Below are positions 16,882 through 24,590 of a DNA stretch of 45,884 nucleotides, one piece after another (the stretch's first letter is position 1; every line of letters starts with the position of its first letter). This DNA is from Merismopedia glauca CCAP 1448/3 (GTDB taxonomy: Bacteria; Cyanobacteriota; Cyanobacteriia; Cyanobacteriales; CCAP-1448): positions 1-45,884 of the forward strand of contig NZ_PVWJ01000028.1 of the NCBI RefSeq assembly GCF_003003775.1, written 5' to 3'. The notes beneath the pieces were generated by a model, which was not told the DNA's origin, did no database searches, and saw nothing but the letters and a program-made list of their open reading frames with translations. Both the position numbers and the translations under genes were made by a program.

Positions 16882-17844
16882 TTATAAATCCGCTGTTGCC
16901 TTTTGATTGCCTATTAATGGTGAGGCTTGTTTATCAGCGTGGTAAGACGAACGAACCATGGGCCCACAAGCCGCATGCAAGAAACCAAACTCTTTTGCTT
17001 TCTCTGTATAAAATTCAAACTTTTCAGGAGTTATATATTCTTTCACTGGCAAATGGTGCTCACTAGGTTGTAGATATTGTCCAATCGTCAACATGTCCAC
17101 TTCATGGTCCCGCAGGTCTTTCATTACATCCAGGACCTCTCCTTCGGTCTCGCCTAACCCGACCATTAACCCTGACTTGGTTAATACTTGTGGATTGCCT
17201 GCCTTATAACTCTCCAGCAAACTTAGCGAATGAAGATAGTCAGCTCCAGGCCTAACCTGCTTATATAGGCGAGGTACCGTTTCAAGATTGTGGTTAAGCA
17301 CCTCAGGAGGATGTTGGCTCAAACTCTCTATCGCCACTCCCAGCCGTCCTCTGAAATCCGGGACAAGTAACTCAATAGTTACTTGTGGGTTTAAATCCCT
17401 TACAGATTTGACACACTCCATAAAGTGCTGCGACCCGCCATCTAGTAGGTCATCTCTGTCCACGCTAGTAATAACGACATACTTCAGCTTTAGAACTTGA
17501 ATCGCTTCAGCAAGATGTAATGGTTCTAGTTGATCTGGGGGTTTAGGCCGTCCATGTGGAACATCACAAAAGGGGCAACGACGAGTACAAAGGTCACCCA
17601 AAATCATGAATGTGGCAGTACCCTTACTAAAACACTCCGCGATATTTGGACAAGATGCCTGTTCGCAAACAGTCACAAGACTCTGCTCTCGAAGCAGATT
17701 TGTGACCTCCATAAACTTTGGCCCCTGGATTGGATGCATCTTTATCCAATTTGGCTTCTTAAGTCGGGATTCGGGAATAATCTTAATTGGAATCCGAGCT
17801 GTTTTGGATTCACCTGTCTCCCTGATTTCTGTCATTGGCCTCAT
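16882..17844 (-). CDS. lipA: Lipoyl synthase
   Basis: A 320-aa radical-SAM enzyme that inserts two sulfurs into octanoyl groups on carrier proteins. The auxiliary Fe-S cluster motif is [12 protein letters not shown] (CX4CX5C), the radical-SAM motif is CTRRCPFC (CX3CX2C), and the C-terminal RSSY is present, so this is canonical LipA rather than the LipS1/S2 type. An in-frame TTG lies at 17853 and ATGs at 17844 and 17835; 17844 has GGAA upstream. It sits 59 bp after the lipoyl-carrier gene with a terminator-like hairpin between, and directly before lpd. This may be a pathway-dedicated second copy, as no lipB is nearby. Confidence 0.93.
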   Translation of the reverse strand: MRPMTEIRETGESKTARIPIKIIPESRLKKPNWIKMHPIQGPKFMEVTNLLREQSLVTVCEQASCPNIAECFSKGTATFMILGDLCTRRCPFCDVPHGRPKPPDQLEPLHLAEAIQVLKLKYVVITSVDRDDLLDGGSQHFMECVKSVRDLNPQVTIELLVPDFRGRLGVAIESLSQHPPEVLNHNLETVPRLYKQVRPGADYLHSLSLLESYKAGNPQVLTKSGLMVGLGETEGEVLDVMKDLRDHEVDMLTIGQYLQPSEHHLPVKEYITPEKFEFYTEKAKEFGFLHAACGPMVRSSYHADKQASPLIGNQKATADL

Positions 17845-17861
17845 TATTTCCAACCATTTAA

Positions 17862-17896
17862 AAAGCCCATCATTCAGCTAGGAAATAATGGGCTTT
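17862..17896 (-). terminator. Terminator-like hairpin between lipoyl carrier and lipA
   Basis: AAAGCCCAT/ATGGGCTTT with a 17-nt loop, followed on the minus strand by T-rich sequence (GGGCTTTTTAAA). It probably gives partial termination, lowering lipA-lpd expression relative to osmC, rhodanese and carrier. Confidence 0.6.
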
Positions 17897-17903
17897 GTAT
17901 TAG

Positions 17904-18287
17904 TTAAACTCCAACGGCTGCCTTATAGCCGTCAACATCGATCAGAAGATCAAGCTCGCCTGGATTAGACATTTTGACTTTAACAATCCAGCCTTTGCCA
18001 TGAGGATCATCGTTGATCAAAAATGGCTCTGAGATGAGTGCTTTATTGACCTCCATTACTACGCCACTAACAGGCGCAATAAGGTCAGAAACTGTCTTTC
18101 GAGATTCCAGTGACCCGAATGGGACACCAAGAGAAATAGTGCTACCAACTGTTGGAGGGTATACCTCCACAATGTCACCTAATGTATCTTGTGCAAAATC
18201 GGATACACCGATTAACACGTCATCACCCTCGATTCTTTTCACCCATGCGTGCTCGATGTGATACAAACAATCATTAGCTAAACTCAT
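17904..18287 (-). CDS. GcvH/LbpA-like lipoyl-carrier protein
   Basis: A 127-aa protein of the glycine-cleavage H fold. The lipoylation site is ESRK (Lys64) followed by APVSG, in the same position as in GcvH. The core motifs HAWV, GVSDFAQ and LGDIVEV are kept. The ATG at 18287 is chosen because AGGAGGG precedes it; a longer frame runs back to 18371 without a ribosome site. No gcvT or gcvP is seen in the window. GcvH-like proteins outside glycine cleavage include LbpA of the sHdr sulfur-oxidation pathway, which also travels with lipoate-synthesis genes. With OsmC, rhodanese, LipA and Lpd around it, a role in sulfur or thiol transfer is plausible. LbpA identity is inference. Confidence 0.85.
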   Translation of the reverse strand: MSLANDCLYHIEHAWVKRIEGDDVLIGVSDFAQDTLGDIVEVYPPTVGSTISLGVPFGSLESRKTVSDLIAPVSGVVMEVNKALISEPFLINDDPHGKGWIVKVKMSNPGELDLLIDVDGYKAAVGV

Positions 18288-18318
18288 ACAAACCCTCCTG
18301 ATATTATTTATGTAGTTT

Positions 18319-18705
18319 TTATTTACAGGTCGCTGGCAAGCCGTCTTTACTCCATTGCTCCATTCCACCAATCATGGAAACGGCCAGGCTATAACCAAGC
18401 TTTTGGATGGACTGAACTGCAAGTGCACTGCGTGATCCGGATCTGCAGTACACCAGCATTGGCAAATCCTTCTTCTGTAAATGTTCAAGCTCCTTGGAAT
18501 TCTCAGGATCCAGTTTGAATTCCAGAACGCCACGAGGGACATTAACTGCACCTGCAATGTGCCCTTCAGCAAACTCACCAGGTTCACGAACATCCACTAT
18601 CAAAGTCTTAGAATCTTTGATCATTTCATTCGCTTTATTGACATCAACTTCTTGAATGTCTTGTTTCGCCAATGCAACCATTTGTTTAGAGGTTAGAATT
18701 TCCAT
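18319..18705 (-). CDS. Single-domain rhodanese sulfurtransferase
   Basis: A 128-aa rhodanese domain with active-site loop CRSGSRS (Cys87) and the usual IVDVREPGEFAEGHI entry. It moves sulfane sulfur between carriers through a Cys-persulfide. An N-terminal extension of about 20 residues precedes the domain. No signal peptide, so it is cytoplasmic. It lies between the osmC-like gene and the lipoyl-carrier gene in the sigma-54-driven operon, an ideal position to hand sulfur on from persulfide made by SQR. Hairpins lie on its upstream side. Confidence 0.9.
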   Translation of the reverse strand: MEILTSKQMVALAKQDIQEVDVNKANEMIKDSKTLIVDVREPGEFAEGHIAGAVNVPRGVLEFKLDPENSKELEHLQKKDLPMLVYCRSGSRSALAVQSIQKLGYSLAVSMIGGMEQWSKDGLPATCK

Positions 18706-18729
18706 ATTTCATTCCATGTAGATACGAGA

Positions 18730-18751
18730 AGCTCACTATTGCCAGTGAGCT
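18730..18751 (-). other. Stem-loop between osmC-like and rhodanese genes
   Basis: AGCTCACT/AGTGAGCT with a 6-nt loop, 9 bp past the osmC stop and without a T-run. A possible processing or 3'-protection element. Confidence 0.45.
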
Positions 18752-18760
18752 CTATGGGGT

Positions 18761-19303
18761 TTATTGATTTAAAGCAAGCGAATGAATGGGATTACCATTC
18801 AAAGTTGTTTGGCCAGTTACCTTTTGAGCACGGGCTAAAATATCCATAACTGGACAATGTCCTTCAACAACCTCAATCAACTGCTCAATTGCTTTAGGAT
18901 CTGCAGAGCTACGGAGCGTAGTTGTATAAGAGATTTGTTGATAACCAGCACTGATGGCAGGGTCGATGCTCAGCAGGCCCCGCAGGTCCAGATACCCCTT
19001 GACCTCTACTTTGCACTCATCCAGCTTGATACCCATGAATGCAGAGTAAGCTGAGTACATGATTTCCTGGCAAGTGCCCAGTGCTACAAGAACCAGTTCC
19101 ACTGGGTTCATGCCTTGATCACCACCACCCAGATCTGGCGGCTCATCAATGGTTAATGGTGGGAAGTTACGAACCGTTGCAGAACAACGAACATCCTCTT
19201 CTAATTTTGTTGAAGCACGGAAAACTACCCGTGATGCAGCTGGATTTGTTTTAATGTTTTCGATCAAACTACCTAAAGCTTGTTTTACTGACTCCTGAGA
19301 CAT
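18761..19303 (-). CDS. OsmC/Ohr-family protein
   Basis: A 180-aa OsmC-fold protein with both reactive cysteines: Cys78 in GTCQE and Cys150 in HCPVMD. The family reduces organic hydroperoxides or handles thiols with lipoyl or lipoamide as reductant; Ohr and OsmC enzymes are known to be reduced by lipoylated proteins and Lpd. That makes the downstream lipoyl carrier, LipA and Lpd a likely reducing chain. The start has AAGGAGGG upstream. It is the first gene of the operon, about 90 bp downstream of the predicted sigma-54 transcription start. Substrate candidates are an alkyl or thiol hydroperoxide, or a persulfide. Confidence 0.85.
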   Translation of the reverse strand: MSQESVKQALGSLIENIKTNPAASRVVFRASTKLEEDVRCSATVRNFPPLTIDEPPDLGGGDQGMNPVELVLVALGTCQEIMYSAYSAFMGIKLDECKVEVKGYLDLRGLLSIDPAISAGYQQISYTTTLRSSADPKAIEQLIEVVEGHCPVMDILARAQKVTGQTTLNGNPIHSLALNQ

Positions 19304-19404
19304 TCTTAAACCCTCCTTGGTCGATTCATTTAGATTTTTAATTTGTACTTCGCTTAAAACATTTGCGGATTTGTACCTCTTCCCGGTAAATCGGCGTTCC
19401 TTTT

Positions 19405-19422
19405 CAGCAAGACTGATGCCAA
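19405..19422 (-). promoter_or_regulatory. Sigma-54 promoter of the osmC-lipoyl operon
   Basis: Minus-strand TTGGCATCAGTCTTGCTG has GG and GC exactly 10 nt apart and fits TGGCA-N5/6-TTGC. Transcription should start near 19395. Confidence 0.8.
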
Positions 19423-19497
19423 GGTAGATAAATGCTTGTTTTGTAGTGAATTAATCCTAATACGTGCGGTTGATTGCCTTTTCGACTACAGGTAAGA

Positions 19498-19554
19498 GTG
19501 TCAAAAACGACACCCATATGTCGGATCTGACATGCAGATTGTCAAATTTGGCAA
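19498..19554 (-). promoter_or_regulatory. Triple dyad activator array
   Basis: Three TGTC-N6-GRCA dyads have cores 19499-19512, 19519-19532 and 19540-19553, with centres 20 and 21 bp apart (same helix face). They lie 85.5, 105.5 and 126.5 bp upstream of the -24 GG. The remainder of the 404-bp gap (19304-19707) shows no gene. Confidence 0.75.
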
Positions 19555-19707
19555 ACACTCAAAGGCTTATGAAAATGCAGAGAAGAGAGAGTATTTTGTC
19601 CACTTTTAAACAGGTTATATCACCCAAAAATGAGACGAAGTAGAACTGCAGACACTGATCAGGCTGCTGCTAGGCTTGATAAGCCCTTAGGTCGAACTAT
19701 TGAGACT

Positions 19708-20067
19708 TTATTCGGCGAATTTGCCGGCAGGATGAGTTTGGTAATATGGACATGCACGAGACTTTTGCGCAAAGAAAGCAGCTAGCTGAACAACTTCTTC
19801 TTCAGTGACATCTTTGGCATGCGGCACTCTTAACTCCGCTGGTTGATTTTGTTGTCGGTACTCGGTCATTTTGGAAATGAAATATCGTTGATCCAATCCT
19901 GCGATACCAGGAATCACTGAATCACTTAGAGTATTGACCCCATGGCATGAGCTGCAAGAATTTGCTATGGACTTGATCAGAAAGTTTACAGTGCCTGCTT
20001 CCCCAGCTTGAATTGAGGAAGATATGATTGAGGCAATCAAAAATGCTAATAAACGACTAGATATCAT
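19708..20067 (-). CDS. Small periplasmic c-type cytochrome
   Basis: A 119-aa class I-like cytochrome with a signal peptide (cleavage near IQA-GE) and one haem site CSSCH (Cys38, Cys41, His42). The middle and end (YFISKMTEYRQ, EEEVVQLAAFFAQ) resemble the small FccA-type cytochromes paired with sulfide dehydrogenases. The position before AKxxT, where such proteins usually have the axial Met, reads RVPHAK. Met67 or His83 would then have to serve, or the haem is unusual. It follows the soxYZ-like gene by 57 bp and is probably the electron acceptor of whatever enzyme uses that carrier. GAGGAAAT precedes the start. Confidence 0.8.
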   Translation of the reverse strand: MISSRLLAFLIASIISSSIQAGEAGTVNFLIKSIANSCSSCHGVNTLSDSVIPGIAGLDQRYFISKMTEYRQQNQPAELRVPHAKDVTEEEVVQLAAFFAQKSRACPYYQTHPAGKFAE

Positions 20068-20124
20068 TTTGATTTCCTCAGGCAGCAGACACCGTAAACC
20101 CTATTTTAGTATGCTACTTTTAGC

Positions 20125-20925
20125 TCAGTTAATACCTACATCTGTTGAAGAAGTAAAAGTACCGCCTTCGTTATCTTTAATCACCACGATAAGCTTGCCC
20201 GGCTCATTTGCTTTCAGGGGGAATTGAATATTTGGGTCTTCGCTCATACCAATAAACGTGTCGGCATCCATGACAATCTTGTCATTGAATTTCGCGATAA
20301 TTTTATTGATGAAAAATGCGGGCCTGAATCCTTGTGACACCAGATCGCGTTGAAGACCTGTGTACATCGGATGTTTGATCAACAAACGAGCCATTACGAT
20401 GTTCTGGTCATTAGCCTCTGGTGAAACAGATAACCGCATTTTCCCAGCAGCTTGCTTAGCAGCTGCTTCATCATCACCGATTGAACCGCCACAACCTCCC
20501 GTCGCACGTATTGCGATTTTGTTCATCAAATACTGCCCATCACTCGTTTCTGCGACCACATGGACAAATGAATCAACCTCAAGACGAATTCTTGTATTGA
20601 TTTCGGCACTTCCAGACTCTGGGGTAAAGTGGTAAACCGCAACTAATGGCACTGGGTTTGCGTCAGCAATGACTGAAACTGCCTTGATATAGCTTCCATT
20701 TGTCATGGGGTGATTAATTTTGAAAGAGAATGGTACCTGTGCACCACTCTCAGCGCGACGAGGCGCCGTTAATTGGACTGAATCCGACTCTTGTAGCCGC
20801 TTATTAGGGAAATAATCGTTCTCCATTTGTCCCCAGTATTTATCGATAGCTTCAGCACTTGCTCCGAGAGATAGAGTTAGCGCAAAAATTGAACTGCAAA
20901 TCAATGATATTTGTTTTACACGCAT
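20125..20925 (-). CDS. Fused SoxYZ-like sulfur carrier
   Basis: A 266-aa periplasmic protein: signal peptide (cleavage near ASA-EA), SoxY-like domain (about 30-150), then SoxZ-like domain (about 165-266, with HPMYTG and the Ig-like end). The SoxY swinging-arm GGCGG is present at residues 143-147 (Cys145), but because of the fusion it is internal rather than C-terminal. Such fusions are annotated as SoxYZ-like carriers linked to quinoprotein dehydrogenases. No soxB, soxXA or soxCD is in the window, so full Sox is not shown here. AAGGAGCA precedes the start. The TetR operator covers its promoter region. Confidence 0.87.
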   Translation of the reverse strand: MRVKQISLICSSIFALTLSLGASAEAIDKYWGQMENDYFPNKRLQESDSVQLTAPRRAESGAQVPFSFKINHPMTNGSYIKAVSVIADANPVPLVAVYHFTPESGSAEINTRIRLEVDSFVHVVAETSDGQYLMNKIAIRATGGCGGSIGDDEAAAKQAAGKMRLSVSPEANDQNIVMARLLIKHPMYTGLQRDLVSQGFRPAFFINKIIAKFNDKIVMDADTFIGMSEDPNIQFPLKANEPGKLIVVIKDNEGGTFTSSTDVGIN

Positions 20926-20941
20926 TTAATTGCTCCTTAAT

Positions 20942-20965
20942 AACATACCTTCCGGTTGGTATGTT
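20942..20965. promoter_or_regulatory. TetR-type operator, site 1
   Basis: AACATACC and GGTATGTT are 8-bp inverted arms around TTCCGGTT, in the short gap between the divergent soxYZ and tetR genes. It closely matches 14637-14660, giving AACATACCNTCCGGTYGGTA. A second, weaker dyad (GGTATT-N7-AATACC) lies at 20974-20992. Confidence 0.75.
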
Positions 20966-21020
20966 ATTATTATGGTATTATTTGTCAATACCCCAAAGAA
21001 CTAATTCTGGAGAACCTACG

Positions 21021-21629
21021 ATGGCTACAACTAAAGCAGAAGCAGCTGCAGCGTCCAAGGCTCGCATCCTCGAAGGTGCGCAAGATTTAATAATGAGTCG
21101 CGGTTATGCAGCAATGACAGTTGATGCCATCTGCCAATCTGCAGGTATTACTAAAGGTGGTTTCTTTCATCACTTTGCCAATAAGGAAGCATTAGGCGAG
21201 GCGGTATTAACAAAGTTCTGGGCTGATGTGGAAGAGCGACAAGCTATAGCTCCCTATCATGCAAAAACAAATGCGGTTGAGTTCCTGGAAGGCTATATTG
21301 ATCACGCAATCCTTTCCTACCAAGACCCAAAGCTGCAACAGGGTTGCATGCTTGCCATATTCACTATGGAGTTGGCTGAAAGTAATCAAGCCCTTTTTGA
21401 GATTGCTTCAACGCATTTTGCTACTTGGCGCAAAGAACTCATTGAGATGTTCAATAAGGTTGCTGAACAAACGGGTCAAAGCATAGACGCTCAGACCTGG
21501 AGTGATTTTTACATTTCCACCTTGGAAGGCGCTTTGCTGTTAGCTAAAGCTAGTGGCGACCCCAAGTCTATTACCCGTTCACTAACCCTCTATAAGAAGC
21601 TGTTGATCGATTCAATTTCCAAATCGTAA
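21021..21629 (+). CDS. TetR/AcrR-family repressor
   Basis: A 202-aa regulator. The N-terminal TetR HTH is clear: KARILEGAQDLIMSRGY, then TVDAICQSAGITKGGFFHHF, which is the family's recognition helix region. The C-terminal ligand domain is of ordinary length. The ATG at 21021 follows CTGGAGAA; a longer frame back to 20859 would overlap the operator and the soxYZ start and is rejected. Divergent from soxYZ-cytochrome, with a shared operator between them and a second copy before the DsbA-like gene. It most likely represses itself and both targets until a reactive sulfur, aldehyde or thiol effector binds. The effector is unknown. Confidence 0.9.
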   Translation: MATTKAEAAAASKARILEGAQDLIMSRGYAAMTVDAICQSAGITKGGFFHHFANKEALGEAVLTKFWADVEERQAIAPYHAKTNAVEFLEGYIDHAILSYQDPKLQQGCMLAIFTMELAESNQALFEIASTHFATWRKELIEMFNKVAEQTGQSIDAQTWSDFYISTLEGALLLAKASGDPKSITRSLTLYKKLLIDSISKS

Positions 21630-21794
21630 TCTTTCAACGAGTTTTACATTGCCCAAGGGTTTCTCCTCACAGAAATAGGCCTTATAAAGGCCGACATGCT
21701 ATTGGACATTTTTATTATTGCCGCTCCTTTTTGCGTCTATTTACAAACGAAATCCAGGGCAATCGCCAATATCTAACAACTACGCAAACCAAGA

Positions 21795-21850
21795 GGGACA
21801 AAAATGTCCCTTTCCCTCCCTCTCACAAAAAAACTATGCCAGATTTGGCA
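21795..21850 (+). promoter_or_regulatory. Activator dyads upstream of fadL
   Basis: TGCC-AGATTT-GGCA (21837-21850) lies 86.5 bp, and GGGACA-N4-TGTCCC (21795-21810) 127.5 bp, upstream of the -24 GG. Centres are 41 bp apart, as at mtoX and sqr. The first could also fold as a terminator of tetR (ATGCCA/TGGCAT then T-run). Confidence 0.6.
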
Positions 21851-21927
21851 TTTTTCTTCCTTTACCCCAAACAGCCGTTTTACCGATATTTGTTAATTAG
21901 TTGCTTAATTTCAATCGCTTGCGCCGG

Positions 21928-21943
21928 TTGGCCTATCAATTGC
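21928..21943 (+). promoter_or_regulatory. Sigma-54 promoter of fadL
   Basis: TTGGCCTATCAATTGC has GG and GC 10 nt apart. The start should be near 21955, about 100 nt before the ATG. The rest of the 427-bp gap (21630-22056) shows no gene. Confidence 0.75.
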
Positions 21944-22056
21944 TATGTAAGCCCAGCTGCTAACAGCTAGTTACATATTTGTAAGGTAACGATTAACAAT
22001 TAACCAATGGCCATTTGACTCTATGTAGTTGAGCCAATTCCAGGAGGGAAGAAAGT

Positions 22057-23304
22057 ATGCGTACGTTAAGTACAATTAAAAAAATAGCTTCACCAATTAA
22101 ATTTGCGGTAGCGGGCCTTTTTGTATCAAGCACAGCCTTTTCAGCAAACTATGGTACTGATCTGAACAATACAATGCTGCCAGCTGCAGGGGGTGTAGCA
22201 GGCGTTTCAATTGCTCACTCAATCGAACCAGCAGCTGCGGTTTTTGGTAACCCTGCAACGCTTACTCAATACAATGAAGGTACCAAATTCAGCTTCGGAG
22301 CGACCTTCTATAAACCAGATGTTAAAGCTAGCCATAACGGCGGTAATACAGGCGTGCCTTGGAGCGGCAAGTCAAAAGCAACTAATTACCTGGTGCCAAC
22401 GGTAGCGGTAACGCAAGCCTTCAGTGACAAAATGGTTGCTGGTTTGGGTTTAACAGTTCAGTCAGGCATCGGTTCAGACTTCCGTGATAAACCAGGTAGC
22501 CTCAATCCAGACTCAGAATTACTGGTATTCACTGCCAATGTAGGCTTAGGTTACAAGTTGACTGACAACCTTTCTTTAGGTGGCGCAGTTACTATCGGGA
22601 ATGGTTATCTGCAAATGGGCCTGTCTTCAAATACTGCCTCAAGCCATGGTTTTGGCGTAAGAGGTACGTTTGGTGCTAAATACGATGTCACAGAGTCTAC
22701 AAGCTTGGGCGCGTACTACAGAAGCCCTCTGAAAATCAAATACGACAACGTCGTTGACAATGGTGCTGCTATTGCTCCAGGCAAGGGTAACTTCTGGGAC
22801 GTCAATGTTGAGCAACCACAGGAATTTGCAATTGGTGTATCGAACAACTCTCTTTTGGATGGCAATCTGCGCATCGGCGCTGATGTGATTTATAAAGACT
22901 GGTCTTCAGCAGATTTGTACAAAGACATCTTCCGCGATCAAACTATTTTTGCCCTGGGTGGTGAACTGAAAACAGGTGCTGCGAAGTGGCGCCTTGGTTA
23001 CACCCATGCGCGTGATCCAATTAAGAGAAATGTTGGATCCTCAATTGCTGGGGTGACATCTATGGGCTCACCAGTAGGTACCTTAACGCTGAATCCATCA
23101 TTAGTGCAGTACTTCCAGGCAACCAATGCTGAACCAATCTGGGAGGATCAAGTAACTGCAGGCTTTGGCTATGCTCTTACCGAGTCTCTCGCCTTGGACA
23201 CACATGTTGCATTCGCACTTAAAAACCGTGAAACAATTGGCTTCACTTCCGTTTCAGCGAGTACCTGGCAAGCAGGATTGGGCCTGACCTGGTCCTTTAA
23301 GTAA
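22057..23304 (+). CDS. FadL/TodX-type outer-membrane transporter
   Basis: A 415-aa outer-membrane beta-barrel of the OMPP1/FadL/TodX family, which carries hydrophobic compounds into the periplasm. The signal peptide ends near AFS-AN. The plug-like N-terminus and NPATLTQY (the family's NPA motif) are present, and the protein ends in a strand finishing WSFK. Classical FadL handles long-chain fatty acids; TodX-type members handle small hydrophobics. With a sigma-54 promoter of the mtoX type, methanethiol, dimethyl sulfide or another organosulfur compound is the likely cargo (inference). AGGAGGG precedes the start, and a strong terminator follows. Confidence 0.88.
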   Translation: MRTLSTIKKIASPIKFAVAGLFVSSTAFSANYGTDLNNTMLPAAGGVAGVSIAHSIEPAAAVFGNPATLTQYNEGTKFSFGATFYKPDVKASHNGGNTGVPWSGKSKATNYLVPTVAVTQAFSDKMVAGLGLTVQSGIGSDFRDKPGSLNPDSELLVFTANVGLGYKLTDNLSLGGAVTIGNGYLQMGLSSNTASSHGFGVRGTFGAKYDVTESTSLGAYYRSPLKIKYDNVVDNGAAIAPGKGNFWDVNVEQPQEFAIGVSNNSLLDGNLRIGADVIYKDWSSADLYKDIFRDQTIFALGGELKTGAAKWRLGYTHARDPIKRNVGSSIAGVTSMGSPVGTLTLNPSLVQYFQATNAEPIWEDQVTAGFGYALTESLALDTHVAFALKNRETIGFTSVSASTWQAGLGLTWSFK

Positions 23305-23327
23305 TAACATCATTGAATCTCCAAGTT

Positions 23328-23363
23328 GCATAGAGCCCATGTTAGTGGGTTCTATGCTTTTTT
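23328..23363 (+). terminator. Rho-independent terminator of fadL
   Basis: GCATAGAGCCCA pairs with TGGGTTCTATGC (one G-U) across TGTTAG, then TTTTTT. A textbook terminator 24 bp past the stop. Confidence 0.9.
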
Positions 23364-23366
23364 AAA

Positions 23367-24323
23367 TTATTCTTGTGAAACTAATTGAGCTTCCTCAATT
23401 TTTCGCATCAACATGCTTGCAAACACCAGATATTGAGCTGCTGTTACCTCTGTCAGATCATGATCTAAAGTATGTGCCTGTGGATTCCTAATACCCTGAT
23501 AAGCCCCTCTTAATATCTGCATAAAACCTTTTTGATCGTTCTTTCCGGATTCTGTGTGTATATCGCTGAAAACTAAACAAGGTTTATCTATTGAGAATGC
23601 TTCGTTAATTAAGGTGCTTCCGTCCTCCTGCAGGCCGCTCCTTTCGCGAATAAAGTCAAACAGAGCAATCATAGAATTCAGCACAGCCTCTCGCAAATAA
23701 CCGTCATGATAGAGTTTTAGAGGTATTTGAGCGATCCTTGTATGAAGTAGAAATGAAAAGTCGCCCAGTGCTGGTTGAATACGATAGTAATCCTCGACTC
23801 TTTGCTTTTTGAGAGGTTCTCTCCGACTTTTCACCTTCTCAATAGCATCAGCCATAGTGCGATATTTGAGTATCGACTCAGAAGGCATCACATATGCGTC
23901 TTCCAAAGAAAGATCCGTAGATCTGCCCCCAAAAAATGGCAAGTCATACAAGAATTCAGCAAAACGATTAATGAGCACTCTAGGATAATGGAACTCTTGC
24001 TCTATATCTCGTAGATACAGAATTGAATCTGGCTCGGCGCGGTATGTATGAACCAACATGTTAAATATCGGTTTCATTTGTTCAATATAGTGAGCTGCCG
24101 TTGGCTCCATGTCACAGATTAAACTCAAGGCTTCAATTTTGAGATGATAAACATCAGTCTGATTTGTAATATATGTATTGGTCTCAAGATAATCCAAAAC
24201 CTCTAGATAGTCAGAATTGCCTACTCTGAATTTTTTAACTACAAAAGGTGTGTCACTGATTTCGTTTCGAAATACCTTTACTAAAAGGTCAACGTGAACT
24301 TCTTCCAAAAGAGTGTTTTTCAT
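23367..24323 (-). CDS. Ymh/TIGR02391-family HEPN-like protein
   Basis: A 318-aa soluble protein. The C-terminal 110 residues match the Ymh/TIGR02391 family: LYHDGYLREAVLNSM, then INEAFS...P, then QKGFMQILRGAYQGIRNPQAH (shown in part, residues 264-284). RNPQAH (Arg279 to His284) fits the RX4-6H motif of HEPN RNases. The N-terminal 180 residues are unfamiliar. Members often sit near restriction or defence genes; here it is solitary, convergent with fadL and unrelated in function to its neighbours. It may be an abortive-infection RNase or a degenerate passenger. The 267-bp gap upstream (24324-24590) holds no convincing gene. Confidence 0.7.
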   Translation of the reverse strand: MKNTLLEEVHVDLLVKVFRNEISDTPFVVKKFRVGNSDYLEVLDYLETNTYITNQTDVYHLKIEALSLICDMEPTAAHYIEQMKPIFNMLVHTYRAEPDSILYLRDIEQEFHYPRVLINRFAEFLYDLPFFGGRSTDLSLEDAYVMPSESILKYRTMADAIEKVKSRREPLKKQRVEDYYRIQPALGDFSFLLHTRIAQIPLKLYHDGYLREAVLNSMIALFDFIRERSGLQEDGSTLINEAFSIDKPCLVFSDIHTESGKNDQKGFMQILRGAYQGIRNPQAHTLDHDLTEVTAAQYLVFASMLMRKIEEAQLVSQE

Positions 24324-24590
24324 TTTCTAAAGTTAATTTATTAAGGCAATTTAATCATTAAAAATAACGATAGATTTATACTACGAAAGCATCATCTTCG
24401 GTTAAATCTAGAAAGGGTTACGGCTATGCAATTAGATCTAGATTTGGGCATCTATGGAAAAAAGTGCCCAGACCTCCTGAATCAGAAGAAATGGGCATAG
24501 CAAGGATGCACGCAAGTCAAAATGACAAGCATCGTTTGGCACGCTTCCAGAGAAGAATCAGCAAAATTGAGTCAAAGTAAAATTACTACC

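Noticed and set aside
17904-18287. Glycine-cleavage H protein as the main role
   Set aside because: No gcvT or gcvP is nearby, and the promoter groups it with sulfur genes. Not fully excluded without the rest of the genome.
20859-21020. Longer start for the TetR gene (256 aa)
   Set aside because: It would run through the soxYZ start and the TetR operator. The ATG at 21021 has a good ribosome site and begins a normal TetR N-terminus.
24324-24590. Small frame of 24 codons at 24426 and a GGGCA/TGCCC hairpin
   Set aside because: No ribosome site and no recognisable peptide; the gap looks non-coding.
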